Origin: Trichosporon coremiiforme
Taxonomy: Eukaryota; Basidiomycota; Tremellomycetes; Trichosporonales; Trichosporonaceae
Direction of reading: 5' to 3'
NCBI GenBank assembly: GCA_039545355.1
Contig: BCJJ01000006.1
Location: forward strand, 1,645,686-1,709,685
DNA length: 64,000 nt
Numbering within the stretch: the first letter of the stretch is position 1; every line of letters begins with the position of its first letter. Shown here in pieces: positions 23,652 to 36,100 of this stretch. Position numbers and translations under genes: made by a program. The notes under the pieces are model-generated. The model was given only the letters and a program-made list of their open reading frames with translations. It was not told where the DNA came from and did not search any database.

Positions 23652-24865
23652 ATGTCCTTCCTCGTCCGTCGAGCCCGTCTTCCCCCGTCAATACTCCCAC
23701 CTCGCACTCTTCTCCCATCTCTCACTCGATCTCTCTCCTCTACAGCTGCCACCTACAAGATGCCTGAACCCCAGATCCTTCGCACGGAAGAGTGCCCAAG
23801 TGATGCGAAATGGTTGAAGCTCGAGAAGATCCACTGGAAGGATCAGGGTGGCAAGGAGCGCATCTGGGAGGCTGCGAACAGGAAGACGCGAACTGAGGCT
23901 GGCGTTGACAGTGAGTGTTCCTTGCCTTCACACCTACCAAACTCCTCCCCATCTCAAGCTAGCCTACTGGGAATGAAGCTGATACGCAGGCTGTCACATC
24001 CTCGCCCTTGTGTCTGACGTGAAGAACAAGGAGAAGAAGGTCGTCCTGTTGAAGCAGTACCGTCCCCCGGCTGCTGGTGTTGTTGTCGGTGAGTCCGCTT
24101 CGGACAAGGCGTCCGTCATACATAACGCACCGCCGCGTTACTCCGCTGGCCAAGCCCACGGCTACATCGCTGCTCGCCATCACCTATGCCCCGCAGTTGC
24201 AGAACGCCATCCGCAGCCCCCAGCCATCCCAGCGACGTTACAGCCGTAGGCTCGATGCCGTGACATCGTCACAGTCCGCGCCGTGACAAATGCGCTGGAG
24301 CGAATTATGGGGACAGCTGGCCAGTTCTTAGGCAGCTAGCTGACAATCAGAATTCCCAGCCGGTCTCATTGACAAGGGCGAGACGCCCGAGCAAGCTGCT
24401 CTGCGCGAACTCTACGAGGAGACGGGGTACAAGGAGGGCGTGAGCGTGCGCCGCTCTAGTCTCGTGCTCGTCAAGGATCCGGGGTGAGTCGCAGGTGTCA
24501 GGGCGTAGAGATGCTGCGCGTTGCACAGAAGCTGACAGCCAGCATGACTGGAGCCAATATGGTGCTCGTTACTGTTGATGTTAGCGTGGATGATGCGAGC
24601 GTGATCCCGGACGCTCAACCTGACGAGGGAGAGTACATCCAGAAAGAGCTTGTGCCGCTGAACAAGCTGGGAGAGACGCTGCAGGGTGAGTTTCGACTCT
24701 GTTAACAAGCCGATCCATGACAATCAGTCGCCTATGGTTGTTGAGGGAAGCTCGTTAGTGTCGCGGAGCTCGCCGCTGACAACAGCCTACGCGAAGCAGG
24801 GCTTCGTGATCGACGCGCTCGTTGATTCGGTGGCTACAGGACTCAGCCTCGCCGGCGACCTTTGA
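23652..24865 (+). CDS. YSA1: Nudix hydrolase, ADP-ribose/ADP-sugar pyrophosphatase (YSA1 type)
   Basis: Five exons (23652-23910, 23990-24088, 24351-24483, 24543-24685, 24786-24865) encode 237 aa. The Nudix box is complete: [23 protein letters not shown], matching Gx5Ex7REUxEExGU with the metal-binding glutamates in place. Upstream lie [21 protein letters not shown] and downstream MVLVTVDV, as in YSA1/NUDT5 enzymes. These hydrolyse ADP-ribose and related ADP-sugars to AMP and sugar phosphate. The first ATG yields a 36-residue Arg/Ser/Pro-rich, acid-free extension that resembles a mitochondrial presequence. A second in-frame ATG at 23760 ([13 protein letters not shown]) would give a cytosolic form of the usual family length. 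Both starts may be used. Confidence 0.88.
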
Positions 24866-25984
24866 GCGACTCATAGTCCAGCGCATGTGCGATATGCGCT
24901 GACCCCGACGGAGTTCGGCGGTCGGCGCCTGAGGCTTGGCCTCGGTGTGCTCGGCCGCAAGCCACGCCGGCGACTGAGCATGAACGTGACTCGGTGCTTA
25001 GATCTAATCGACCCCGCCCTTACGGGCCGGTGACCCGCCATTGTGGGTCTGATAAGCACGCGCGGTCATCGGCGTCTCAGGGTTCCAGTAGTAAATGTAG
25101 ATTCATTAGTGTGCAGATTTAATGAATGCTGAAGTTTTGAAGTCCGACCGGTCAAGCGAGGCTGGGCAGCTGGACAGCCTATCACGCTCTTGAACACATG
25201 TACGCAGCACAGTGGCGCACGCATGTGCACGCTGAACACGCCGTTACGCACGGGTGAGCGCGTGCACGAATAAAGAATAGTCATTTGCAGAATGAGCTGT
25301 ATGTGTAGGTTGGTAGTGAATTTCGATCCGTCCCGGAAATAAGCAAGGGGGCTGATGGGGGAGGCGAGCTTGACGGGCGACGGGCAGCTGCGGGGTCGAT
25401 GGCGGGAGAGGTTGGGCTCTGACCGCATCTGGTACCTATGGCGTGGAGTGACCCAATGCACAGCACGCTACTGCAGCTGACAGCCGTGAACTGGGTGGGC
25501 AACTAGCAGGCTGGTGGGTGGGGGCTCAGGATCCGCATCGCGGTAGACCGGCCCAGAACTGCTTGGACGCCCTAGAGGATTGGGAGATCGGGCCGATGCC
25601 GCCGGCATGTACGCGGTATGTCGGTGTCCTGAGCCCGGGGACCGCTTGTCACCGACGCGCTGCCTGGCATGCCTGGTCAGCAGGAAGGAATATTTTACCC
25701 ACTATAGCGGTGGGCTGGCCGGCTGGCCGGCTTGGAGCTGCTCGCAGTCGACACACAAGCCTAACTCCGAGCTCCCGAGACCACACGGCCCCGTACCCAG
25801 GTCCATAAAGCCCCCTCGCCATGCAGACCAGCGTGCTCTTCTCTCCCTTCGACTGTTGACTACCACTTCCCTGCCCGTTGATTCAACTGACACCCACCGC
25901 CGCCCACCGCGCCCTTGCCACCGAGGACCGGACCTGAACCCAGCTTTACCTCTGTACATTGCCAACGCGTCAACAACAACAACA
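24866..25984. other. Intergenic region upstream of the SDR gene
   Basis: 1.1 kb with no supported gene. The leader just before the SDR start is a CAA run (about 25969-25984), common in efficiently translated fungal 5' UTRs. Confidence 0.45.
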
Positions 25985-27290
25985 ATGTCCGCCGCGATCA
26001 ACGTCCACGCCACCAACCTCGCTCCCGCCGAGGACAAGACCCAGAACGGTCACAGCGCCCAGGACAACCACGATGAGCAGGAGCACCCACCCCACCCCGA
26101 TGATGACAAGTCGCCCGAGGAGATCCGCCAGGCGTACGAGGAGCTGCGCATCGAGGTCGAGCCTGCCGAGGCCATGATCGACCCGAACGTCCAGTTCGAG
26201 CACCCCGAGGTGAGTCTCAGAGCTGGAGGTGCGAGCGGCGCAGGGGCGAGCTCTGCGTGTGTCGCTGCGCCTGTCGCTCCACCCACTTTGGGAGACACAT
26301 CGACCGGTGACTGACTACCCAGACCTTCCCCGCCAACGATGTCGGCCACGACGTCCTGCACAATGTCGCGCGTCACAACAAGCGCACCCTGGCTTCGTTC
26401 TCGATGACCAACAAGGTGTGCGTCGTGACTGGTGCCGCACGCGGTCTCGGCAACATGATGGCTCGTACCATGATCGAGTCCGGTTCGACGCAGGTCGTCA
26501 TCCTCGACCTGCGCCAGGAGGAGTGCGACAAGGCCGTCGAGGACATCAAGGAGTGGTTCGAACAGGAAGTCCTCACCCCGGAGGAGAGGAAGAAGGGCCT
26601 CTCGTCCGAGCTCGAGTGCTTCGGCGTCGCGTGCGACGTCTCGGACGAGGAGAGCGTCCAGGCCGCCTTTGACACGGTCAATGCCAAATTTGGCCGCTGC
26701 GACTGCCTCATTACCGCTGCGGGCATCGTTGAGAACTTCATCGCCGAGGAGTACCCCACCGACAAGGTCAAGAAGCTCATGGACATCAACGTCATGGGTA
26801 CCTGGTTCTGCGCGCTCAAGGCTAAGGAGCTCATGGAGGACGGGGGCAGCATGATTTTCATCGGCTCCATGTCCGGAAGCGTGAGTTAGATGTCGACTGC
26901 ACGTAACTGACAGATCAGATCGTCAACATCCCCCAGCCCCAGACTCCTTACAACTTCTCCAAGGCCGCCGTCCGTCACATGGCCCGCTCGCTCGCCGTCG
27001 AATGGGCCCTCAAGAAGATCCGCGTCAACTGCATCTCGTGAGCACTGCGGAGCTACCCGGCTTATGTGCTGAAGCTAACCCGCAGGCCCGGCTACATGCT
27101 CACGAACCTGACCAAGGTCATCCTCGACAACGACCCCGTGCTCCGCGACACGTGGATCTCCAAGATCCCCGTCGGCCGCATGGGTGACCCCTCTGACCTG
27201 AAGGGCGCCATCATCTACCTCGCGTCCGATGCGAGCAAGTACACGACCGGCTCTGAGATGGTCATCGACGGAGGCTACACTTGCGTCTAG
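25985..27290 (+). CDS. Short-chain dehydrogenase/reductase (polyol/sorbose reductase-like)
   Basis: Four exons (25985-26209, 26323-26880, 26919-27037, 27086-27290) encode 368 aa. Residues 1-100 are an acidic, His/Pro-rich extension not needed for the fold. The Rossmann core follows: cofactor loop TGAARGLG, acidic CDVSDEESV, ITAAGI in place of the usual NNAG, INVMGTWF, the catalytic Ser in FIGSMSGS, and the YNFSK pair (Tyr and Lys of YxxxK). PGY and the end GSEMVIDGGYTCV are typical of classical SDRs. The closest fungal relatives are NADP(H)-dependent mannitol/sorbose/xylulose reductases, but the substrate is not decidable from sequence. The CAA-rich leader and biased codons suggest high expression. 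Confidence 0.83.
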
Positions 27291-28065
27291 TGAGCCCGGC
27301 TGTGAATGTTTCGAGATGATTTGTATTACTTTACAACGACAACCCAACCCCAACCAGCAATAATCGCACCCGCACCCCTCAAGTCATATTTCCCTTGTTC
27401 CGTAGTACCAGAGTCAAGTATTGTGTGTGAACTTTGTGAATATGTATATCCTCATGGACAGTTCTGAGCTTCTCTCGCTGCGCATTGGAGGTGAGTGGGT
27501 GTGTCGCGCTTGTGACGTCGTGTTCCACCCGTGACGTTCTGTTACCCATCCGTTGCACCGCCGATCAGTTCCTTCACCCCTTCGATGTGACTGTGGGCTC
27601 CCCTGACCACTGCGCATATCCCGATGGAAGGACTGAGGTGCGCTGTGATACCCGCAGTGTCTGCATGCTTGCTCCCGGCTCAAAAATGAAATGGAACACA
27701 AGATCGCATCGGAGGTCGCGAACAGAATGACAGTAGGAGATCGGTTGACTTGAACGGTTGGGAAATGACCGGGTGGGACGGATCTGGACATACGACTGGC
27801 CGAGTTAACCGACGAGTGACTCCGCAGAACCCGCGTTCCAGGCATTTAGGACACCGGCCCACCTCGCACCTGACTTATCAACAATCCCTTTCGTCCACTC
27901 GCTCTTTTCGCCGCTCACTCGCTCTCGAACGCTCTCAAGACTTGCACCGCTCGCGTCAAAGTCGTCCTCTCGTTCCCTCTCCTGCTCTATCACTATTGCT
28001 ACTCTACATTTGCACCTCTAACGCCCTGTGACACTCCCCTAACCCTCTCTCCACCATCCGTCATC
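27291..28065. other. Intergenic region, no gene seen
   Basis: 775 bp between co-oriented genes. The last ~170 bp is pyrimidine-rich and is the likely promoter and leader of the omega-amidase gene. Confidence 0.5.
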
Positions 28066-29520
28066 ATGGCCCAGATCGTCGCCAAACCCTTCCGCCTCGC
28101 GCTCCTCCAGCTCGCAGGCCTGAACGCGACCAAGGCGAACAACATCTCCGTAGCCCGCGCCGCCGTCAAGAAGGCGGCCGAGTCCAAGCCCAAGCCCGAC
28201 CTCATCGTCTTACCCGAGATCTGGAACTCGCCCTACGCCGTCACTGCCTTTGAGCAGTACAGCGAGCGCGTCCCCGACGTCAATAACGGAAAGGAGGAGC
28301 GCGCCAAGGGCGAGGAGGGCGAGAGCATCACGGCCCTCAGGGAAATGGCCCGCGACAACGGCGTCTGGCTCATCGGCGGTGCGTCTAGCTACCCCGCCTT
28401 GGTCGTAAGCTAACGAAGTAGGCTCCATCCCGGAGAAGGAAGACGGCACGAACAATATTTACAACACGCTCACGGCGTACAACCCGGAAGGCGAGATGGT
28501 CGCGAAGCACCGCAAGGTGCACCTGTTCGACATTGACATCCCCGGCCGCCAGAGGTTCAAGGTGAGTCAGCCAGGTCGAGTGGCGAGGAAGGTCAGCATG
28601 CACGCAAGGCGGCGTTCCATTGGAACGGCGGAGAGATGGGCGCATCGGACAACTCCTCTGCGCCCTTCGCATCCGAGCGCCCCTGTCGGGCTATCGGGGA
28701 ACCAGTGTCGATGGCGTCGATCAAGCACTGTGGCCCCGGCGCCTGGACCATCTTCCCCTGCCGACCTGCGGACCTGCGGCGGATCCTCCACCCAGTGCCC
28801 CCTCTGTGATGCGCTGTCTACCCTTGTTTCGAACTGTATCTGACCGCGCGCTCAGGAGTCGGACTCGCTCTCCCCCGGCATGACGCTCAACTCGTTCGAG
28901 GCGCCGTTCGGCAAGATCGGAGTCGGAATCTGCTATGACATCGTGAGTCAGCTGTGCTGCTACTGAAAGGGAAGCTAACACTGCAGCGTTTCCCGGAGAT
29001 GGCTATGATCGCCGCGCGTGAGGGTGAGTTGAGAAGTCATAGACTGTGAACTGACTGCTCAGGTTGTATCGCTATGATCTACCCCGCCGCTTTCAACACC
29101 ACCACCGGCCCCATGCACTGGACCCTGCTCCAGCGCTCTCGGTGAGCTTAGGGGTTCCGACAGTCTAGCTGACCCTCAGTGCCAACGACAACCAGATTTA
29201 CGTCGCGATGTGCTCGCCCTCGCGTCACCCTGACGCTTCGTACCAGGCGGTAAGCTGCCGCACTCTAGCCATAGCTAACAGCCAGTACGGCCACTCGTCT
29301 GTCGTTAACCCTCTTGGAGATGTCATGGAGGAGGCTGATGAGAACGAGGCCATCGTCTACGCGGACATTGGTGAGTCTTGCGCGTCCGAGCGCCCAGCCG
29401 ATCCGTGCCCTTATCTAACCCGCAGACCCCGAGATGCTCGCGACCACTCGCCGAAACCTGCCCGTCACGATCCAGAGGCGATTCGACGTGTACCCCGATG
29501 TTGCCAACCCCAAGAACTAG
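28066..29520 (+). CDS. NIT3: Nitrilase-superfamily omega-amidase (NIT2/Nit3 type)
   Basis: Eight exons (28066-28378, 28422-28561, 28856-28942, 28987-29023, 29063-29141, 29180-29249, 29286-29370, 29426-29520) encode 301 aa. The catalytic triad is present: Glu in [12 protein letters not shown], Lys in [14 protein letters not shown], and Cys in [27 protein letters not shown] and [11 protein letters not shown] complete the family pattern. Omega-amidases hydrolyse alpha-ketoglutaramate and alpha-ketosuccinamate, closing the glutamine transaminase route; the related Nit1 group instead repairs deaminated glutathione. The SPY after PEIWN favours the Nit2 branch. The first donor is GTGCGT, and the second intron (294 bp) is long. 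Confidence 0.88.
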
Positions 29521-29873
29521 ATGCGCGCAACAGCCTCGCTGCACACGGTTCGCATGTTTGCAATGTCACTGTTCCCCTCACTTTTCTTGTATGCATGATG
29601 TCGTATGAAATGGAAGTCGACTACAAAATGCCGTTGCATTCTGAATTTTGGAGTCTTCAGTTGTATTTATAACGCTCCAGGGCTTGGGTGCCACAAGTGA
29701 AAAATCCGCAAAGCCCCCAGGGTTGGACTTTTGACCTTGCCACCAGGTCATCATTGTCCAGTCCACTATACCAGCAGCTGTTTGTATTAGCACAACAGCA
29801 CCAAAAGCCGCGAGACGACAGCGGCAACCCTAGACACTCCGACAGTACCCCCGAGCAACACACAGAAGCCACC
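29521..29873. other. Short intergenic region NIT3 / SUP45
   Basis: 353 bp containing the 3' end of the omega-amidase transcript and the promoter of eRF1. No frame of note. Confidence 0.5.
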
Positions 29874-31469
29874 ATGTCGACCGCCGAGGAGGTGAGTTGT
29901 GCCGATCGCTAGAAGCACGGAGCACAGTAGCTGACAGCCCTCAGACCGATCAGGCCATTGAGGTGAGTTTCGGCCGATGCGCGCGCAGTCTGGACGCCCC
30001 CTTCCTCTGGCGGTGAACGACACGTCCCCAATGCAAGCAGACGTTGCGGGAGACGACCTACGGAGCTGCCGCCGCGACCGAGGATCGGAACATGCAATGC
30101 GCAGGAGCTAACGAACCTAGGTCTGGCGTTACCGCAAGATGCTCACTATGCTTGCCGCATCGCGTGGTGCCGGTACTTCGTGTATCACCCTCATTCTCCC
30201 TCCCCGTGAGTCCGGAATTGTCGAGCACAGCTGCGCATCTGCCTCCACTGAGCTCTGGCTGACAGTACAGGCTCGCAGATCTCGCAGGCGAGCAACATGC
30301 TTACGACCGAGTACGGAACGGCTTCGAACATTAAGTCGCGTGTGAACCGACTGTCGGTGCTGTCAGCCATTACGTCGACGCAGCAGAAGCTCAAGCTCTA
30401 CAACCGTGTGCCGGACAACGGTCTCTGTGTGTTCGTCGGAACGGTGCTGAACGAGGAGGGCAAGGAGAAGAAGATTTCGTTCGCCCTCGAGCCGTTCAAG
30501 CCCATCAACACGTCGCTGTACATGTGCGACTCGCGCTTCCACGTCGAGGCGCTCGAGGAGCTTCTCGAGAACGACTCGAAGTGGGGCTTCATCGTCATGG
30601 ACGGTAACGGATCGCTCTTCGGTACGCTGTCGGGCAACACTCGTGATGTGCTGTACAAGTTCAGCGTCGACCTTCCGAAGAAGCACGGTCGTGGTGGTCA
30701 GTCCGCGCTGCGTTTCTCGCGTCTCCGTGAGGAGGCTCGTCGAAACTACGTCCGTAAGGTCGCCGAGCTTGCTGTTCAGCACTTCATCACGAACGACAAG
30801 GTCAACGTTGCCGGTCTCGTTCTTGCCGGTTCCGCCGAACTCAAGACGGACCTGTCGTCTTCGGACCTGTTTGACGGACGACTGCTCGCCAAGGTCGTCA
30901 AGGTCGTCGACGTCTCGTACGGAGGCGAGAATGGTTTCAACCAGGCCATTGAGCTCGCCGCCGACTCGCTCGCGAACGTCAAGTTCGTCCAGGAGAAGAA
31001 GCTGATCCAGAAGTACTTTGACGAGATCGCGCTCGACACGGGCAAGTACTGCTTCGGCATCAGCGACACGCTCAAGGCGCTCGACATGGGAGCGGTCGAG
31101 ACGCTGATCGTGTGGGAGCAGCTGGACACGATCCGGAACACGCTCCGCAACGCGGCGGGCGAGGAGGTCATCGTCTTCTCAAAACCCGACGACAAGGACC
31201 GCGAGCAGTTCATGGACAAGTCGACCGGCAACGAGATGGAGATGGTCAAGGACCCCCAGCCGCTGCTCGAGTGGTTCGCCGAGGAGTACAAGAACTTTGG
31301 TGCCACGCTCGAGTTTGTCACGAACAAGTCGCAGGAGGGATCCCAGTTCGTCAAGGGTTTCGGCGGTATCGGCGGTCTCCTCCGCTACAAGGTCGCGTTC
31401 GAGGACATGGGCGACTTTGAGGACTTTGACGATGAGTTCTACGGCTCCGACGAGGACTCGGACATCTAA
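29874..31469 (+). CDS. SUP45: Translation termination factor eRF1
   Basis: Four exons (29874-29891, 29945-29962, 30121-30205, 30271-31469) encode 439 aa, the normal eRF1 length. Stop-codon recognition motifs TASNIKS and YMCDSRF (YxCxxxF) are in the N domain. The GGQ motif ([13 protein letters not shown]) that triggers peptidyl-tRNA hydrolysis is in the M domain. The C domain, which binds eRF3, ends with the usual acidic tail ([10 protein letters not shown]). The first two exons are only 18 nt each (MSTAEE and TDQAIE), joined in phase 0 to VWRYRKML. The protein recognises all three stop codons on the ribosome. Confidence 0.95.
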
Positions 31470-31873
31470 GCGTGTCCTATCTCTGCGCAGCGCGCGCAGC
31501 CCGGTGGGCGCACATGTCGTCGCCGTTACTAGTCGACGGTCGCGCCCGGCCGCCCACCCTTCATGCAGGCTCGTCGCCGGCCCAGCCCGCTTGCCCCGCA
31601 TGTCAAGTAATGTAGCCCCTAGCCTCGCGCTGGGACCACACCCACCCAACCGGTTCAGTTCATGTTGTGCACACTCAATCAGTAGTCCTTGCAGTTGAAT
31701 CTCACAATTATGAATTGAATGCATAGAGATATAGTTATCCCAAGCTGAGCAGAGTGGCCATGAGTGGCGGTCGTTTGTCAACGGATATGAAGATAGCATA
31801 ACCTGTCTAAGAGTATCGAGATGGGGTGTCTATTATGTGCGTCTTCGGCGTCGTTCTTATGCGTCGGGAGCGC
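31470..31873. other. Convergent intergenic region
   Basis: 3' sides of eRF1 and the minus-strand Cys-rich membrane protein. AT-richer text around 31670-31800 is consistent with 3' UTR. No gene. Confidence 0.5.
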
Positions 31874-32807
31874 TCACGACGTCCCGCCTAACGAGACAGG
31901 AGCGTACGCCTGCCGCATTGGCGCACCGCCAAAGTACCGCCGCCGGATGAATGTGGGGAGCACAGCTTCGAGCCACTCTCTCGGTGTGTTTGGGCGGCCG
32001 TTACGTTCGATCTCGCGTCGGAGTCTGGGGTCAGCTACAATAGCAAGAATGCAGCTGAATCAGAGCAGCTTTTGAGGCCCAGATGTCCATATCTTCGAGA
32101 GCAGTCGTAACCGCAGACGAACACGGGCAACGAACACGCGCGACGAACATGACCTTGCCCGGGCATCGTCGAGAAACCGTCATCAACCATCATCCAGATA
32201 TAGAATGGGGAAGGGGAAGAATGGACTTCAGAGCGAATACTCACTTACTCCGCACCTTTGCAAACAACAGCAGTCCCACTGTAATGACCACGAACGCAAT
32301 GACGACAAATTCGTCCCGCTTCGAGTCGCGCTTGAAGCAGCGCGCCTCGACGTCTCCCTCTGTTCCCGTGCCGACATCGGGGTCAAGCTCAGGCACCTCC
32401 GCACCCTTGCAGATGGGCAGCTTTTGATCGAGACAGAATTGCCGCGTACAGGACAGACAGGGCTTGGAGGGGTCTTGGAGCAGTTCGGGACGCCAGAGAG
32501 GGATGATCGTGCTGTTGTCGAAACAGATGCCTGGGAGGTTAGCTAACATGTACACCTTCACAGCTGGAAAGACATTGGCAGGGAGGACGAACCGAGTTGA
32601 TCTCAGCTGAGGTGCACCAAGGTAGGTCATGGGTGTGAGGTGTGAGTAATGGCCTCAGCACCTGTAGCTTGTGTTGTACCAGACCACAGAGACGGACAGG
32701 CTCGAAGACTCACACTTGCAGTAGTACAGGGACGAGTCGGAGAGCATGCCCGCGCGCACCTGCACGGCGCCGAGGACAGCGAGCAGGAATGTAATCCAAA
32801 CCCGCAT
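31874..32807 (-). CDS. Conserved fungal Cys-rich type I membrane protein, unknown function
   Basis: Three exons (32807-32714, 32530-32249, 32034-31874) encode 178 aa. The N-terminus MRVWITFLLAVLGAVQVRA is a signal peptide. The lumenal/extracellular part has a dense cysteine pattern (YYCKCICFDNSTIIPL, CLSCTRQFCLDQKLPICKGA, ARCFKRDSKRD), suggesting several disulfides. One membrane span follows (FVVIAFVVITVGLLLFA), then a basic cytosolic tail (PRLRREIERNGRPNTPREW) ending in VSLGGTS. I recall similar uncharacterised proteins in other fungi with the same YYCKC...CxxC..FCL...CFxRDS layout, but know no function. All splice sites are canonical and the frame closes exactly. Confidence 0.72.
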
Positions 32808-33101
32808 GTTGCGTAAGTCGTAGCCTTCTGTCGTAAGTAGAGTATGCAAAGTCAAGTCCCAGGTATGTCGTCGATCCCGAAACCAAAGGGTCTGACGCGG
32901 TCTCTGTGTGATGTCGGTGGCAACATCGAGGACGGGAGCAAACCACGTGCCCGACCTCCACCCTCCTTCGAACTCCTTGCCCGCTCCTCCTCCACGTCCG
33001 CAGAAATGCTCACGGCACAAGACTTATTTACTATGCATACGTACGGCCCATGCTCGGAAGACGTTCTAGGGACATGTCTATTAATTCAAGATACTCACTC
33101 T

Positions 33102-36100
33102 TTACTTCTTGGGAGCAGTGTCGCGCTTCTCGCCGCGCTGGGAGCCGGAGCGGCTGGGCGCACGGCTCTGCTGCCTGCTGACGGCGCGCGAGGCCGAGGT
33201 GCTCTTGCCCAGTCCGGCCTCCTCGACGAGCGTCGCAAAGATACTCTCAGGGTTCTGGAGCAGGTTCTCCGGCGTGTCGTACTCGGCCACGTGGCCCTGG
33301 TCCATCACCAGCACCATGTCGCTGTCCATGATCGTGTTGATGCGGTGCGCGATCGTCAAGGTCGTCACTCCGGCGAAGTCTGCACCTCTCAGAATCGTCT
33401 GCACCGAATCGTCTGTGGCGAGGTCAATCGACGAGGTGGCCTCATCAAGCACGAGAATCTTGGTTTTGCGAAGAAGAGCACGCGCGAAGCAAACAAGTTG
33501 ACGTTGGCCGGCGGAGAGGTTAGTGCCACCTTCCGCCACCTCGGCGTCCAGGGTGCCACCCATGTTGCGCATCACGTGGTCCTTCAGATGGGCCTGCTCG
33601 AGCGCAGTCCAGATCGCAGCGTCGCTCGACTGCTCAGTCGGGTCAACGTTGGAGCGGAGCGAGCCCTCAAACAGCTGCGGGTCCTGGGGAATGATGCTGA
33701 TCGCGTGGCGAAGGTCGCTGAGACCGATCGTGCTGATGTCGATACCGTCGATGATGATACGACCACCCGCCGCCTCAAGGATACGGAACAGGGCGAGAGT
33801 CATGCTCGACTTGCCGGCGCCGGTGCGGCCGACGATGCCGACACGCGAGCCGCCCTTGATGTCCACGCTGACCTCCTTCAGGCAGTAGTCGAGGTCGGGA
33901 CGGTAGCGCATCGAGAACTGGTCGAACTCGATGTTGCCGTTCTGCGGCCAGTCGGCGGGCGGCTTGGTGTGCGCGATCTCCATCGGCGCCTCGGACGGCA
34001 GGTCGGTGTAGCCCTGCACGCGCTCGACGGAGACGATGTTCTGCTCGACCTCGGACGCGGAGCGCACGAGCCAGTTCAGGGAACCAGTGACACTGATAGT
34101 ATACGTCATAAGGAGACCCACGAGACCGGCATCGATCGGGAAGTGGTACACGAGCGCGGTGACGGAGACGAGCGCGGTCGAGAACATGAGGCACGAGCCG
34201 AGGAACTCGAGGCGCACGGCGAGCCAGCGGTTTATCGCCATGGCGGGCATGTAGCACGACTGGTTGCGGTCGACGCGCGCCTCGTTGTTGGCGTTGAAGC
34301 GCTTCTGCTGGCGATACGCGCGAATAACGGGAAGGCCGGCGAGCGTCTCGCCGAAGAACGAGAAGATGGGCGAGCGCGAGACGGCGTCGAGGCGCTTCAG
34401 CTCGCGAGACGTCGCGAGGTAGTAGCGCATGACCATGCGGTAAATGAAGGCGAGGGGGATGAAGACAATGAGCACGGGCGGGGCGCCGAGTCCAACGACG
34501 ACAACGACACCGAGCACCTGGATGAAGGTGCGAGTGAAAGCGCCCAGAGCCTGAACGAGCACCTCGTCGATGACGAAGATGTCACGCGAGAACAGATTGA
34601 GAATGCGGCCCGTCGGCGTCTGCTCAAAGAAGGACAAGGGAGAGCGCATGAGCGCCGCGAAACTCGCGTCGTGCATGATACGCGCAGCGCGAAGCCCAGA
34701 GTACAGCTTGAGGGTGACGTTGGCGAGGACGTTGAGGGCGGCGGCCGAAAAGCCAGTGATACCGTACAGCGTCAGGTAGAAGGGGACGTGAACGTTGTGG
34801 CCAGCGCGCGTGTTGGCGCGACCCCAGTCGCGGAGCACGTAGTTGGACAGGATACCGGATCCCTGGCCGAGCGACAGCGAAACGACAAAGATGAAGATGC
34901 CCGCCATGCCGGCCGCACCGATGTACTTCTTGTAGATCGTCTTTTTGACGCTACCCTTCTCGACGTGTTCCTTCGGCTTGGCGCTCTCGCGGAGGTCACG
35001 GATGATGGCGCGCTTCGCCTGGCCGATCGAAAGCACGGACGCGCGGCGGTCGGAGGCGCTCGTGCGGCGCTTCTTAAGCTCGGCGCCCGAGCCGCCAATA
35101 CCGTCCTCCTCGATCTCAACGCTGTCGCTGTCGCTAGGCACGAGCGTGACCTGGTCCGATGACTCCTCGCTGCCGTCGGCCGACTGCTTGCCCAGTCCCG
35201 TGATAAGCTTGTACACCTCCGAGTTCGGGTTGGACATGCAGTGCTCGTACGACCCGCGCTCGACGATGATGCCGCGGCGGAGCATGAGGATCTGGTCCGT
35301 CTGCTGCAGCGTATTGACCGCGTTCGTGCAGAGAATACGCGCCTTGTTCTTCAGCATGCCGTGGGGACCGATGACGTGGTCGAAGATGTGGCGGCCGACG
35401 TGCGCGTCGACAGCACTGAGGGGGTCGTCGAGCAGGTAGATGTCCGCACGGGCGTAGACGGCACGCGCAAGACAGATACGAGCCTTCTGGCCACCAGACA
35501 AAGAGACACCCTTCTCGCCGACCTCGGTCATGTGGCCCATCGGGAGGACAGCGAGGTCGGCACGCAGCGCACAAGCGTCAAGCACCTTGTCGTAGTAGAC
35601 GGGGTCGAAGCGGTGGCCGAAAACGATATTGTCCTTGACAGTAGCGGACATGATCCAAGAGTTCTGCGAGAAGTACGCGATGTCGCCGCGGTCGACAACG
35701 ATGCCCTCGCAGCGGTTCATCTCACCGAGAATCGCACTCAGGAGCGACGACTTGCCGTCTCCGACGCGGCCGATGACAGCGACAAGTTCGCCCATCTTGA
35801 CGTCCAGGTCAATATCCTCAAGGGTCGGGACAGTCGAGTCCTTGATCCAGCGGAACTCGCCGTTCTTAATGCTGACAGCCTTGTCGCCAAGCGTGGGCTC
35901 GCCCTTGGGGTCATCCTCGGGAACGATCTGCTTGCGGGCCGTAGGGTCGAGCTCGTCCGCGTTCAGGAACTTCTCAAGACGGCCAACAGACACGGTCGCT
36001 TCGATGATACTGTTGATGATGTTGCTGAACACGCTCATCGGGAACGAGAGCAGGGTGAAGAGCGAGATGGCGGGGAAGATGATCTCGGACGTGAGCGGGC

